A stretch of DNA of 64,000 bases from a virus, in IMG/VR virus record IMGVR_UViG_3300000117_007448, positions 39,199 through 103,198 of that record. One strand, written 5' to 3'. Under the pieces are notes generated by a model. That model was not told the origin of the DNA. It did no database searches and was given only the letters and a program-made list of their open reading frames with translations. Shown here piece by piece: positions 33,145 through 41,374 of this stretch. How positions within the stretch are numbered: position 1 is the first letter of the stretch; each line of letters begins with the position of its first letter. Position numbers and translations under genes: made by a program.

Positions 33145-33666
33145 TCACAGAAATTTCTCAAGACCTTTTATTTTAGCCTCTTTCTTTTTCTTCTTACTTT
33201 CTTCAAAGTTTTGAATGAACTCTGCTATGTTATCATAAAGTTCAAAAGGTTTCAAGCTTCCATCAGGCAATTGTTCTTGATCTTCCATTATACCCATCTG
33301 TTCTGTGGCCTTATATTTTACATATAGCTGTTTTTTTTCTTTGGTAATTCTTCGTAAAAAGGCATAGTAAATTATTTGTGTAAAATAGGCAAAAGGATTT
33401 TTACTTTTTTCTGGATTGAAATTACGAAAATACATTAGGCAATTTTCTATACCATCTGAAATCATTTCATCTCGAAAAGAATATGATATGAAGTTAGGTT
33501 TTCTTGATAGGTGCTCAGCTATTTTGAAAAAACATTCACCAATGTAATTTGGTATTTGTGGTTCTGTTGTTTCATATTCTCTTGCTTTTGTACAAGCGTC
33601 TTTATATTCTATTAATGCTTTTAAAAAGTCTGCATTGTTTACATAATGATTCGATTTTTTAGTCAT
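33145..33666 (-). CDS. gp55: Late sigma factor gp55
   Basis: A protein of 173 aa (T4 gp55 is 185 aa). The middle FSYSFRDEMISDGIENCLMY-type helix (here YSFRDEMISDGIENC, about 61-75) and the FAYFTQIIYYAFLRRI segment (about 93) are the region-2-like helices typical of gp55 in T4-like phages. It directs host RNA polymerase to the late promoter motif, which is found repeatedly in this window. A lysine-rich helix follows near the C-terminus. Confidence 0.9.
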   Translation of the reverse strand: MTKKSNHYVNNADFLKALIEYKDACTKAREYETTEPQIPNYIGECFFKIAEHLSRKPNFISYSFRDEMISDGIENCLMYFRNFNPEKSKNPFAYFTQIIYYAFLRRITKEKKQLYVKYKATEQMGIMEDQEQLPDGSLKPFELYDNIAEFIQNFEESKKKKKEAKIKGLEKFL

Positions 33667-34352
33667 AATTCACTTTCAAATAATTTAGCATATGGTTGTT
33701 TATCATAAGCATACTCAGGGTAATGAGGACCGTTTTTATCTATGTAATGTAAAAAAGCTTGGCCAAGACGATATTTTTTACCACCTTTACATACTTCACG
33801 CCAATGTTCATAATCACAACCTCGATATATTACTGCATCACCATCTTTTAAAATACATTCGGTACCTTCCATAAAAATAGGCCAATTATATCCATCTCTA
33901 CTTGTATCAGATAATTTTACTGTTACTGATATTTCGCAAGAAGGCCTATCTGTATGTTTTTTTAATTCATTACCTTCACGGTATAGTCTAACATAAGTGT
34001 AAGTAGAACACAAGTCTAGGCCGGTAATAATTTCCATTGTAGGTCGCATTTGTTTCATTAATGCCTGAAAAGCTAAATCACCGTGTCTAGGTGCAAAAGA
34101 ACCTGGCACTTGTTCATCACCCAAATAACTATTATCTCTAGATAGTACACGAGCATGACTTGAAAACTTTAGATATTCAAATAAATATTTAGCTACTTCC
34201 CGAGGTATAAATTCTTTTACATGAACGTAACCTTTTTCTTCAAAAGTTTCTTGGTAATTGTGCATTATTTTGCTTGACAAAGGGGTTGACAAAATGTTAC
34301 TCTGGCTGTGTTCCGTTTGATGATTAATATTAAGGTCCTTTTTAAGACTCAT
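33663..34352 (-). CDS. 2OG-Fe(II) oxygenase-like protein
   Basis: A protein of 229 aa. LKKHTDRPSCEISVTVKLS (about 132) holds an H-x-D pair on the double-stranded beta-helix, and YRGCDYEHWREV (about 175) with YRLGQAFLHY gives the distal His and the trailing Arg strand. The first 29 residues are poorly structured. The start at 34352 overlaps the TGA of the GHMP kinase gene as ATGA. An ATG at 34265 (MHNYQET) would give a more typical domain start but lacks a ribosome-binding site. It closes the island that begins with the radical SAM gene and leads into gp55. Confidence 0.7.
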   Translation of the reverse strand: MSLKKDLNINHQTEHSQSNILSTPLSSKIMHNYQETFEEKGYVHVKEFIPREVAKYLFEYLKFSSHARVLSRDNSYLGDEQVPGSFAPRHGDLAFQALMKQMRPTMEIITGLDLCSTYTYVRLYREGNELKKHTDRPSCEISVTVKLSDTSRDGYNWPIFMEGTECILKDGDAVIYRGCDYEHWREVCKGGKKYRLGQAFLHYIDKNGPHYPEYAYDKQPYAKLFESEL

Positions 34353-35323
34353 ATGATTTGACTACCCTCTCTACTTAGTTTGAAAGGTACCCAAACTTTA
34401 ATACAATTGAGAGCTTGTTTAAATTTTTCTTGTTTTTCTGGTGGTACAACAAACATAAAGAAACCACCACCCCCAGCACCCATTAATTTTCCACCTAATG
34501 AGCCATTTTTATCTGATAACTCAAATATATCATCTAGCTTTTTATTTGTCAAATCACTTGTCAAATGTTTTTTAAATTTCCAAATAGCTTTTAACATACT
34601 AGATACTTTTTCTATATCACTTTCTTCTTCTATATAACGAATGCCCATATTTGCAACATCCATTATTTCATTTAAATAATTTTTATTTTTACCAATTTGT
34701 TCTACTTGTTTTCTTGATTGTACTTCAGCAATTCTATTTTTACCTGAAAAACCTAAAAGTATATGGTCTTCCATTTCTTTAATATATTCTTCAGATATAT
34801 TTACAGGTTCTACTTCCCATTCAGGCCCAAGACCAGCAGTAATTTTATTTATACCACCATATGCAGCTGTAATTTGATCTTGTATGCCAACACTTTCTTT
34901 ATTCAAGTGTTGTTCTACATGAATAGCTTGTAAGGCTAAATCTTTAGAACTAAGTTTTATACCTTTTTTATGATATAAAGCATTTAAAAGGCCAACTGTA
35001 AAAGATGAACTAGAACCAACACCAGACATTGCTGGCATTTCACCATCATGTGTTATAGTTAAACTATCATCTACTTCTAAAAGCTTTAAACAGTTTCTTA
35101 CAGATGGATGATCAATATCATCAATCTCACTTATCATTTCTATTCTTGAATATGATACCCTATACTTGTAACCAAAATATGGTGGTAAATCTTTAACACT
35201 TAGATAACAATGGTGATCTATTGCAGCTGAGATAATTCTCGACTTATTGAAAGTGTACCAATCTGGGTAATCAGTACCGCCGCCAAAAAGTGAAAGACGA
35301 TATGGTGTTTTTGATATAATCAT
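34349..35323 (-). CDS. GHMP kinase, HddA-like sugar kinase
   Basis: A protein of 324 aa. The opening ISKTPYRLSLFGGGTDYPDW is the family-specific start of D-glycero-D-manno-heptose-7-phosphate kinase-like enzymes. The GHMP ATP loop is PAMSGVGSSSSFTVGLLNA (about 93), and KLMGAGGGGFFMFVVPP (about 278) is the conserved C-terminal glycine motif. It would phosphorylate a sugar or sugar phosphate at the anomeric position (family knowledge). It sits directly beside the two transketolase subunits, so a phage-borne sugar pathway is implied. Confidence 0.85.
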   Translation of the reverse strand: MIISKTPYRLSLFGGGTDYPDWYTFNKSRIISAAIDHHCYLSVKDLPPYFGYKYRVSYSRIEMISEIDDIDHPSVRNCLKLLEVDDSLTITHDGEMPAMSGVGSSSSFTVGLLNALYHKKGIKLSSKDLALQAIHVEQHLNKESVGIQDQITAAYGGINKITAGLGPEWEVEPVNISEEYIKEMEDHILLGFSGKNRIAEVQSRKQVEQIGKNKNYLNEIMDVANMGIRYIEEESDIEKVSSMLKAIWKFKKHLTSDLTNKKLDDIFELSDKNGSLGGKLMGAGGGGFFMFVVPPEKQEKFKQALNCIKVWVPFKLSREGSQII

Positions 35324-35324
35324 A

Positions 35325-36245
35325 TTAAAAACTTTCAGATGTTTGTATTATATTTTCTTTTGAAAGGTTGTTTTTATTCAATAAATATTCTCTACCACCA
35401 TTTTCAAAAAAGTATTCTTCAGGTAAAGTAACAGCTTTTATTTTAGGAAAGAGACCATTTTTACTTACCCATTCCCATACTGCTGATGATAATGAGCCTG
35501 ATGGTGTTTGTTCATCAACAACAATAATACCATCACTTTTGTTTATCTGTTCTGTAAGCTCTATATCATAAGGAAAAGGCTTAGACTTTAAAATATCAGC
35601 AAAGGCAAAACGATCATCTGAATCCGATATTTCTTTACAAACGTGTGACATTTTACCATGAGATATTAAAAGTTTAAAATCTTTTTCTTTAGGATTATGT
35701 ACATAAACATCTCTGACTTGGCCAGTATGTGTATCACGTTTATCATACATATCAGGTAAGTCATCTCTATCTAATCTAACATATGCAAATTCAGGACGAT
35801 CTAATATTCTTTTTGCAATATTAGATGCAACGATTGGATCAGAGGCCGTGTAAATGTTAGAGTTCACTATTGACCTAAGACAAGCATACTCTTCCGTGAC
35901 GTAGTGTGTTGGTCCTGAGTCGCAATATCCTATACCAACACCAACTGAAATTAAAGTGATAGGTAAGTTCATAATTCCTGGCCCACACTTAATTTGTTCT
36001 AAAGCTCTCATTGAGAGAAAAGGTGCCATAGCATAACAAAACACTTTCTTTCCTTCAAGTGCAAGTCCTACAGCTACATCTATCATAGCTTGTTCTGATA
36101 TGCCACAATGTATAAAATTATCTGGGTAATCTTTTCTTAGATCATCAAGAGCCGGTGCTCCGAAGTCTGCACTAAGAAAAAAAATATCTTTATCAAACTT
36201 TAAGTTTTCTTTAATTCTTTCTATAAAGGCGTCACGCTGATACAT
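35325..36245 (-). CDS. Transketolase C-terminal subunit
   Basis: A protein of 306 aa from the ATG at 36245, which has AAGGAG 6 nt upstream; a longer frame reaches 36284 inside the previous gene. FIHCGISEQAMIDVAVGLAL (about 45-64) includes the catalytic Glu of the pyrimidine domain. PFLSMRALEQIKCG (about 75) and the SHGKMSHVC start of the C-terminal domain (about 198) match split transketolase subunit B. It needs the N-terminal subunit encoded just upstream, with a 14-bp overlap. Confidence 0.9.
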   Translation of the reverse strand: MYQRDAFIERIKENLKFDKDIFFLSADFGAPALDDLRKDYPDNFIHCGISEQAMIDVAVGLALEGKKVFCYAMAPFLSMRALEQIKCGPGIMNLPITLISVGVGIGYCDSGPTHYVTEEYACLRSIVNSNIYTASDPIVASNIAKRILDRPEFAYVRLDRDDLPDMYDKRDTHTGQVRDVYVHNPKEKDFKLLISHGKMSHVCKEISDSDDRFAFADILKSKPFPYDIELTEQINKSDGIIVVDEQTPSGSLSSAVWEWVSKNGLFPKIKAVTLPEEYFFENGGREYLLNKNNLSKENIIQTSESF

Positions 36246-37026
36246 TATTAATCTCCTTACGACATTGTTCAATTTCTGCTTCACTCATTTTATTCATATA
36301 ATGCCAATTAGGTTTGTTTTCCATTAATGAAAAACCTTTACCTTTTACAGTTCTTGATAAGATTATTTTTGGCACATCCACTTTAACATCTAAAGCTGAT
36401 TTTATTTCCGAAGTTGAATGTCCATCAACATCAAATATTTCAAAACCAAAACCTTCTAATTTTTCTTTAATAGGTTCTAAACTAACACAATCTTTAGTTT
36501 CACCTAAAATAATTAAATTATTGATGTCTATAAAAATTGTTAAGTTTTTTGGTTTGTAATGAGCTGCAAATATTAAAGCTTCCCATGTTGAGCCTTCATA
36601 CAGCTCACCTTCGCTTATGACAACATAAACATTTTTTGTATAATACTCTTTGTTAGATTCTGCCATACACATACCTAAACCAACTCCAACGCCATGACCT
36701 AAAGAACCTGATGTTACGTCAATACCTGGAATTGATATATTACCAAAAACTCTTAAACAAGAATCTTTTGATCCCCAATTATCCCACTCTTTTTGTGGTA
36801 TGATACCTAATTTAGTAAGTATAGGATATAGTGTAACAGTAGCATGACCTTTACTAATTAAGACTTTATCAAAATTAGGCCGGACAAATCCACCGTGATA
36901 TAAGGTAGTTGCTATTTCAACCATAGAAAAAGTCGAACCTGGATGACCTTGGCCAACTTCTACAAACTTTTCAAATAGTTCTGATCTGTATTCTTGAGCT
37001 TGTATTTGTAATTCATTATCATTCAT
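36232..37026 (-). CDS. Transketolase N-terminal subunit
   Basis: A protein of 264 aa from the ATG at 37026, with GGAGAT 4 nt upstream (37038 is an in-frame ATG whose second codon overlaps that site). GHPGSTFSMVEIATTLYHGG (about 24) and SLGHGVGVGLGMCMA (about 104) are typical of the thiamine diphosphate-binding half. The GDG metal motif reads SEG (ISEGELYEGSTWEA, about 127) and is followed by FIDINN. The Asp-to-Glu change at the Mg ligand is unusual. With the next gene it forms a two-subunit transketolase as found in bacterial sugar clusters. Confidence 0.88.
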   Translation of the reverse strand: MNDNELQIQAQEYRSELFEKFVEVGQGHPGSTFSMVEIATTLYHGGFVRPNFDKVLISKGHATVTLYPILTKLGIIPQKEWDNWGSKDSCLRVFGNISIPGIDVTSGSLGHGVGVGLGMCMAESNKEYYTKNVYVVISEGELYEGSTWEALIFAAHYKPKNLTIFIDINNLIILGETKDCVSLEPIKEKLEGFGFEIFDVDGHSTSEIKSALDVKVDVPKIILSRTVKGKGFSLMENKPNWHYMNKMSEAEIEQCRKEINNVSA

Positions 37027-37054
37027 ATCAATCTCCATTCACTTTTAATTATAT

Positions 37055-38563
37055 TTAATCTCCAAGTATTTTTCTTTTCAACCTTATTTTTTCCATTTCA
37101 ATTACATTATTTCTTGATTCAACACCAAACTTCTTTTCAACTAAATCAATAAAAGGTTTATGAGTAAAATATTTGTGCCACGCATCATCTCTAAATTTTA
37201 AAACTTCTGCACCTGTAAGGTATTTAGTTCGTAGTGGCCGACACTCATAGGATAAAAAAGCATACTCTTCAAATCTATCTGGTATATCCCAACCTTGTTT
37301 TCTTGCATACAAGTGTAATGGACTTCCTGGAAGAGCCATAGCTGCATAGAAGTTTGCGTGTTCAGTATTTAACTCAAGTGCTAGGTCTAATGTTTCTTGC
37401 ATATTACCATAATCTTCTTCAGGAAAACCAAACATATAATTACCGAGAATGTTTATATCAGCAGCTTTTATATTCTTCACAACTTCACGAATATTTACCT
37501 GTTTAAATCTACCCTTATCAATTTCTAATCTTACTTGTTGATTACCAGCTTCTATACCTAAACACAGCCAATTAACACCAGCCTTTTTGAAAAGTTCAAG
37601 TTGATCTTTTCTTACAGAATCAACTCTAGCATAAGCCCAAAAATTAAACTTCAATCCTCTTTGTATAAGTCCTTCAAGAATAGGTACATAATACTTTCTG
37701 TTTAAGAAAAACATTTCATCAGTTAATCTTACAGTCCTAACACCTTGTTCATAAAGATATTCAAATTCTTTTAATATTAATTGAGGATCCCAGAATCTCA
37801 TACCTTTTGAATCAGCTGAAGTTACATCATTACCATGTGATGTTCTATTTACAATATTAATCATACAAAAGTTACAAGCAAAAGAACAACCTAATGAAGT
37901 GTATATAGCTGCAAATGGTGTTCTGTTTTCATGTGAAAAATTAGAGTGCCAAAAATGGGCTCTATATTTTTTCAAGTCTATTAAATCCCAAGCATAACCT
38001 GGCATCATTGTATTCATGTCTTTTGTTTGAACAATTTTTCCTGGAGTAGATGGTCTCGGTAAACCTTTTTCTTTATACCATATACCAGGAACTTTATCTA
38101 ACTCATCTTCAAAATTAGTTTCAAGTAAAGCTAAAAGACCATATATTCCTTCATTAATAAAAGCAAAGTCGCAATAATCTTTTTGTACAACTTCATTAGG
38201 TAAAGCTGAAGCATGAGAACCTATGAAAGCCGTTTTTAAATTTGAATGACTTTTTTTAAGTTGACTTGCAAGAGATGAAGCACCAATCATCATAGTGGTG
38301 CCTGAATTTGGATTTTGTCCATATAAAACAAACACAACTAATTTTGGTTTGTATGAGTTTATTTCATCAGCGGCTTCTTCATCAGATTTATAATCGGCTT
38401 CATAATCTAATAATATAGGTTCATAACCTTTTGCACGAACAGAATTAGCTAATAGTAATGCCCAAGTGGGAGTTTCTATTGCTGAATGAGTTTTCGCTAA
38501 ATCTTGATATGCTTTTTTACCAACTGATGGTATCACAAATACTACTGGCCATTGTTTATTCAT
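37055..38563 (-). CDS. B12-binding radical SAM enzyme
   Basis: A protein of 502 aa. Residues 5-170 are a Rossmann-type cobalamin-binding domain (VVFVIPSVGKKAYQDL start, then FVLYGQNPNSG). YTSLGCSFACNFCMINI (about 225) has the CxxxCxxC cluster motif of radical SAM enzymes, followed by RTVRLTDEMFFLN and LGIEAGNQQVR (about 335), typical of BchE/P-methylase-like proteins. It could methylate or rearrange a sugar, lipid or other small substrate. It is the first gene of the transketolase/GHMP island. The start at 38563 overlaps the thermonuclease gene stop. Confidence 0.88.
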   Translation of the reverse strand: MNKQWPVVFVIPSVGKKAYQDLAKTHSAIETPTWALLLANSVRAKGYEPILLDYEADYKSDEEAADEINSYKPKLVVFVLYGQNPNSGTTMMIGASSLASQLKKSHSNLKTAFIGSHASALPNEVVQKDYCDFAFINEGIYGLLALLETNFEDELDKVPGIWYKEKGLPRPSTPGKIVQTKDMNTMMPGYAWDLIDLKKYRAHFWHSNFSHENRTPFAAIYTSLGCSFACNFCMINIVNRTSHGNDVTSADSKGMRFWDPQLILKEFEYLYEQGVRTVRLTDEMFFLNRKYYVPILEGLIQRGLKFNFWAYARVDSVRKDQLELFKKAGVNWLCLGIEAGNQQVRLEIDKGRFKQVNIREVVKNIKAADINILGNYMFGFPEEDYGNMQETLDLALELNTEHANFYAAMALPGSPLHLYARKQGWDIPDRFEEYAFLSYECRPLRTKYLTGAEVLKFRDDAWHKYFTHKPFIDLVEKKFGVESRNNVIEMEKIRLKRKILGD

Positions 38564-39035
38564 TATTTTTTCCAAAACCTTTTTCAAAAGTATTTACTAA
38601 ATTTTCCACCAACTCTCTATTTTTGATATGTTCTTCTTCAACATCATCTTTTGATTGTCCATGATATTTAACAGCTACTTTATGATAAACCATCAATTCA
38701 TTAAGTGTTGTCATAGTATTAAGACCTATATCATCAGATAATTTAGAATTACCGGGTAAAAGAAACTCACCTAAAACACGACCAAATTTACCTGATCTAT
38801 CTTTTTGTGTTTTTAATGTTTGCATAGAACCTACCGGTAAATATGTTTCAACATATTTTTTTGCAAAAAGTCCATATTTTTTTTCTACTAAATCTCTGGT
38901 TCTAGATTCTGGTGTATCAATGCCATATAGACGTATTCTTTCTTTGTGTATCCAAAGACCAAAACCTAAGTCAATATCAACATCTATTGTGTCACCATCA
39001 ACTATTCTTACTATTTTACAATTATATTCAAACAT
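38556..39035 (-). CDS. Thermonuclease (SNase-like)
   Basis: A protein of 159 aa with the staphylococcal nuclease fold: IVRIVDGDTIDVDIDLGFG (about 8) holds the first catalytic Asp, ERIRLYGIDTPESRTRD (about 32) holds the Arg and Asp motif, and KDRSGKFGRVLGEFLL (about 78) holds the second Arg. Small thermonucleases are common in marine T4-like phages. It would cut DNA or RNA with Ca2+. No signal peptide is visible, so it acts inside the cell. Confidence 0.88.
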   Translation of the reverse strand: MFEYNCKIVRIVDGDTIDVDIDLGFGLWIHKERIRLYGIDTPESRTRDLVEKKYGLFAKKYVETYLPVGSMQTLKTQKDRSGKFGRVLGEFLLPGNSKLSDDIGLNTMTTLNELMVYHKVAVKYHGQSKDDVEEEHIKNRELVENLVNTFEKGFGKNNE

Positions 39036-39036
39036 A

Positions 39037-39450
39037 TTAGTGTACCCGTTTTAGTGTTCTTTTTTCTTTTAAAGCTTGTCTAATTTCACTTATTTCATCC
39101 TCATTTAAATCTGACTCATCTTCAAATATTTTATCTTCGCCGATTTCTTCCATTCTCTGTTTAGCATCAATTACTATATTTTCATAATATTCTTTCATTT
39201 CACCTTTAGGTTCAAATATAGTTAATACATTTATAGAATCTATAAGTGCTATGTCATCTTGCACCATTTCTACTGGCAGCCATGGTAACATATACATCAT
39301 TGGGCCTGCTTTTTGTGATGGTGTTCTTTTAAAAATTATGTGCATTGGATTTTCCAATGTAACTTTTTTTTCTTTTTTATCTTCTGTAAAAGAAGCTATC
39401 ACATCTTCTCCAGATTTTAATCTTACTATTTTTATCTCTTTATTTTCCAT
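39037..39450 (-). CDS. Sm/Lsm-like phage protein
   Basis: A protein of 137 aa. KIVRLKSGEDVIASFTED (about 7-24), VTLENPMHIIF (about 30) and a later WLPVEMVQDDIALIDSINV stretch resemble the Sm1-Sm2 strands of Lsm/Hfq proteins (L-x-x-G-x-x-V, then beta strands). The last 40 residues are acidic and helical. This family is found next to uvsW in cyanophage-like genomes and has no known role. An RNA-binding function is inference from fold resemblance. Confidence 0.5.
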   Translation of the reverse strand: MENKEIKIVRLKSGEDVIASFTEDKKEKKVTLENPMHIIFKRTPSQKAGPMMYMLPWLPVEMVQDDIALIDSINVLTIFEPKGEMKEYYENIVIDAKQRMEEIGEDKIFEDESDLNEDEISEIRQALKEKRTLKRVH

Positions 39451-40906
39451 TTTTTAACTCTATGTTATAAAATTTGTAAGGAAACTTTTCCTCATCATAA
39501 ATTTTACACCTCTCTATAAAATGTTTGATTGTATAATTAGCAAACTTACCTACACGAAAATCATCAACTATATCAAACAAGGTGGCTTTTTCTTTTTGTT
39601 CACTTTTACGGAGACCCCTCCCTATTGATTGTAGATTTCGTATTCTTGATTTAGATGGACTTGCAAAGATTATATTATGTAGATTACGAATGTTGATACC
39701 GGTACTAAAAGTACCATAACTGGCCACAACAATTGCATCTGTTTCAACTTCAAGAATTGATCTAACCGATTCTCTAATCTCTGTATCAGTACCACCAAAA
39801 ACAAAAAATGTTTTTCTTTTACCTGACTTTTCTTTAATAGTTTCATATAAATTTTTACCATGTTTTTCAACATATTGATATAAAATTAATGTATTACCAT
39901 CTAAAGATAAAGTTAAGTTGCGAATAAAGTTATTTCTAGCTTGACATTTGACTATGTAATCTATTTCTGTATTATAGTCCCACTTTCTAGCTTGTTGTTT
40001 TATTACTTCATCATATTTTAAAATTAAACACTTTATTCTAAAATCAGCAAGTTGTCCTCTCTCTATAAGTTCTGATGTTGTTGTAGCTTTATAAACAGGG
40101 CCAAAGAGTCCTTCTAAAACTAATCTATGTGTCTGAGTACCATCTAAGGTGCCTGTTGTTCCTATCCTGTATTTAGAGTTAATGCAATTTGATAGTATCG
40201 TAGTAAGTGATTTGGCTTTAAATTGATGTGCCTCATCACCAATTACAAAATCAAACTGTTCAAAATATCCTTTGTCATTTTTATATACTGATTGCCATGT
40301 AGATATTGTTAAAAAACTATTTGTGTGTTTTTCTTTACCTGAATATTGGCGATGACAATACTTGTCGGAATCAAAACCATAAGATTTGAAATCTGTAAAC
40401 ATTTGTTCAACAAGTGAGGTAGTTGGTACGATTAAAAGACCTTTGATATGATCTTTCATCAAATATCGTATAATTAAATAAAGTATGAGTGATTTACCAG
40501 ATGCTGTTGGTGATAGTATAAGCCTTCTTTTATTTCTTATACTTTGTACAAATGATTGTAATTGATAATCTCTAACTTTAAAAGGTAAATCTAATGTCTT
40601 GGTGAAGTCTACTGCCTCAACTAGAGATAGAGAATGTGTTATGTTAACATCTGGAGATAGTTCGAGCTTATAATCTCTTTCGGAACAAAATTTTTTTATA
40701 TGGGGAATTAGCCCATAATATATTGTTTTGTTTCGCCGGTCAAATAGACAAATTTTACCATCCCATGATCTGTTCCTGTAGGCCGGCATAAAACGATAAC
40801 CAGGAACGTGAAAAGTAAAATAACCAGATAATTCCATTTCATAGTGTGGCTCACATTCGACTTTTAAGAAAGCTTCATTTAATTTATGTAATACTATATC
40901 ACTCAA
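39440..40906 (-). CDS. uvsW: UvsW DNA/RNA helicase
   Basis: A protein of 488 aa (T4 UvsW is 503 aa). The N-terminal MPAYRNRSWDGKICLFDRRN segment is the typical UvsW start. Superfamily 2 motifs are SPTASGKSLI (I, about 130), DFVIGDEAHQFKA (II, about 218), GTTGTLDGTQ (III, about 247) and ASYGTFSTGINIRNL plus QSIGRGLRKSE (V-VI, about 398-430). It resolves R-loops and recombination intermediates. It overlaps the Sm-like gene by 11 bp. Confidence 0.93.
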   Translation of the reverse strand: MSDIVLHKLNEAFLKVECEPHYEMELSGYFTFHVPGYRFMPAYRNRSWDGKICLFDRRNKTIYYGLIPHIKKFCSERDYKLELSPDVNITHSLSLVEAVDFTKTLDLPFKVRDYQLQSFVQSIRNKRRLILSPTASGKSLILYLIIRYLMKDHIKGLLIVPTTSLVEQMFTDFKSYGFDSDKYCHRQYSGKEKHTNSFLTISTWQSVYKNDKGYFEQFDFVIGDEAHQFKAKSLTTILSNCINSKYRIGTTGTLDGTQTHRLVLEGLFGPVYKATTTSELIERGQLADFRIKCLILKYDEVIKQQARKWDYNTEIDYIVKCQARNNFIRNLTLSLDGNTLILYQYVEKHGKNLYETIKEKSGKRKTFFVFGGTDTEIRESVRSILEVETDAIVVASYGTFSTGINIRNLHNIIFASPSKSRIRNLQSIGRGLRKSEQKEKATLFDIVDDFRVGKFANYTIKHFIERCKIYDEEKFPYKFYNIELKNGK

Positions 40907-41341
40907 TTATATACCTTGTATAAATTTTTCCCAATCAATTAATGATCTAAGTTGAAACGTCCTACTATGTAATTCCTTTAATATACTTGTACATAGTTCT
41001 ACTATTTCATCATGATAAACTTTTGTTGCCATGTACTTACTTAAATCCGTATCACTCTCTAAATATGTATTCAACTCGGATTTGAGTACATACTGAAAAG
41101 GTTCCCAACCTCTTTCTTTTAATTCTTCTTGACTCATCTTACCTGTATAATATTCCCACTTCACTCTCTTAAGCTTTATATATTTAAACTCAGCATCTTT
41201 TGAGAGTAGTCGGTGTCTTGAAAGAATATTAAGATATTTACTGTGTAAATTTGGTACCTTAGATAATTCTTTGCCTGGTTCAGTACGATCTATATCACAA
41301 TCTTTTTTCCATAATTCAAGTAGTTCATCAATTTGTTTCAT
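40907..41341 (-). CDS. uvsY: UvsY recombination mediator
   Basis: A protein of 144 aa (T4 UvsY is 137 aa). The domain order matches UvsY: helical start DELLELWKKDCDIDR, a KRVKWEYYTGKM segment (about 57), and a C-terminal HDEIVELCTSILKELHSRTF helix. It loads UvsX onto gp32-coated single-stranded DNA. The strong AGGAGG site is inside a hairpin (41348-41362), which may limit translation. It follows the gp3-like gene as in cyanophage genomes. Confidence 0.88.
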   Translation of the reverse strand: MKQIDELLELWKKDCDIDRTEPGKELSKVPNLHSKYLNILSRHRLLSKDAEFKYIKLKRVKWEYYTGKMSQEELKERGWEPFQYVLKSELNTYLESDTDLSKYMATKVYHDEIVELCTSILKELHSRTFQLRSLIDWEKFIQGI

Positions 41342-41347
41342 AATTTA

Positions 41348-41362
41348 CCTCCTTCTAGGAGG
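41348..41362 (-). promoter_or_regulatory. Hairpin sequestering the uvsY ribosome-binding site
   Basis: On the minus strand CCTCCT-AGA-AGGAGG forms a perfect 6-bp stem with a 3-nt loop. The 3' arm is the whole Shine-Dalgarno of uvsY, 6 nt before its ATG, so ribosome access would need melting or initiation from another transcript. Confidence 0.6.
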
Positions 41363-41374
41363 GTACACTATTTT

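Noticed and set aside
34274-34303. TTGACA with an 18-bp spacer and TACTCT on the plus strand, with a second TTGACA at 34286, as an antisense promoter
   Set aside because: The -10 box is poor, no plus-strand gene follows, and the bases are explained by the N-terminal codons of the oxygenase-like gene.
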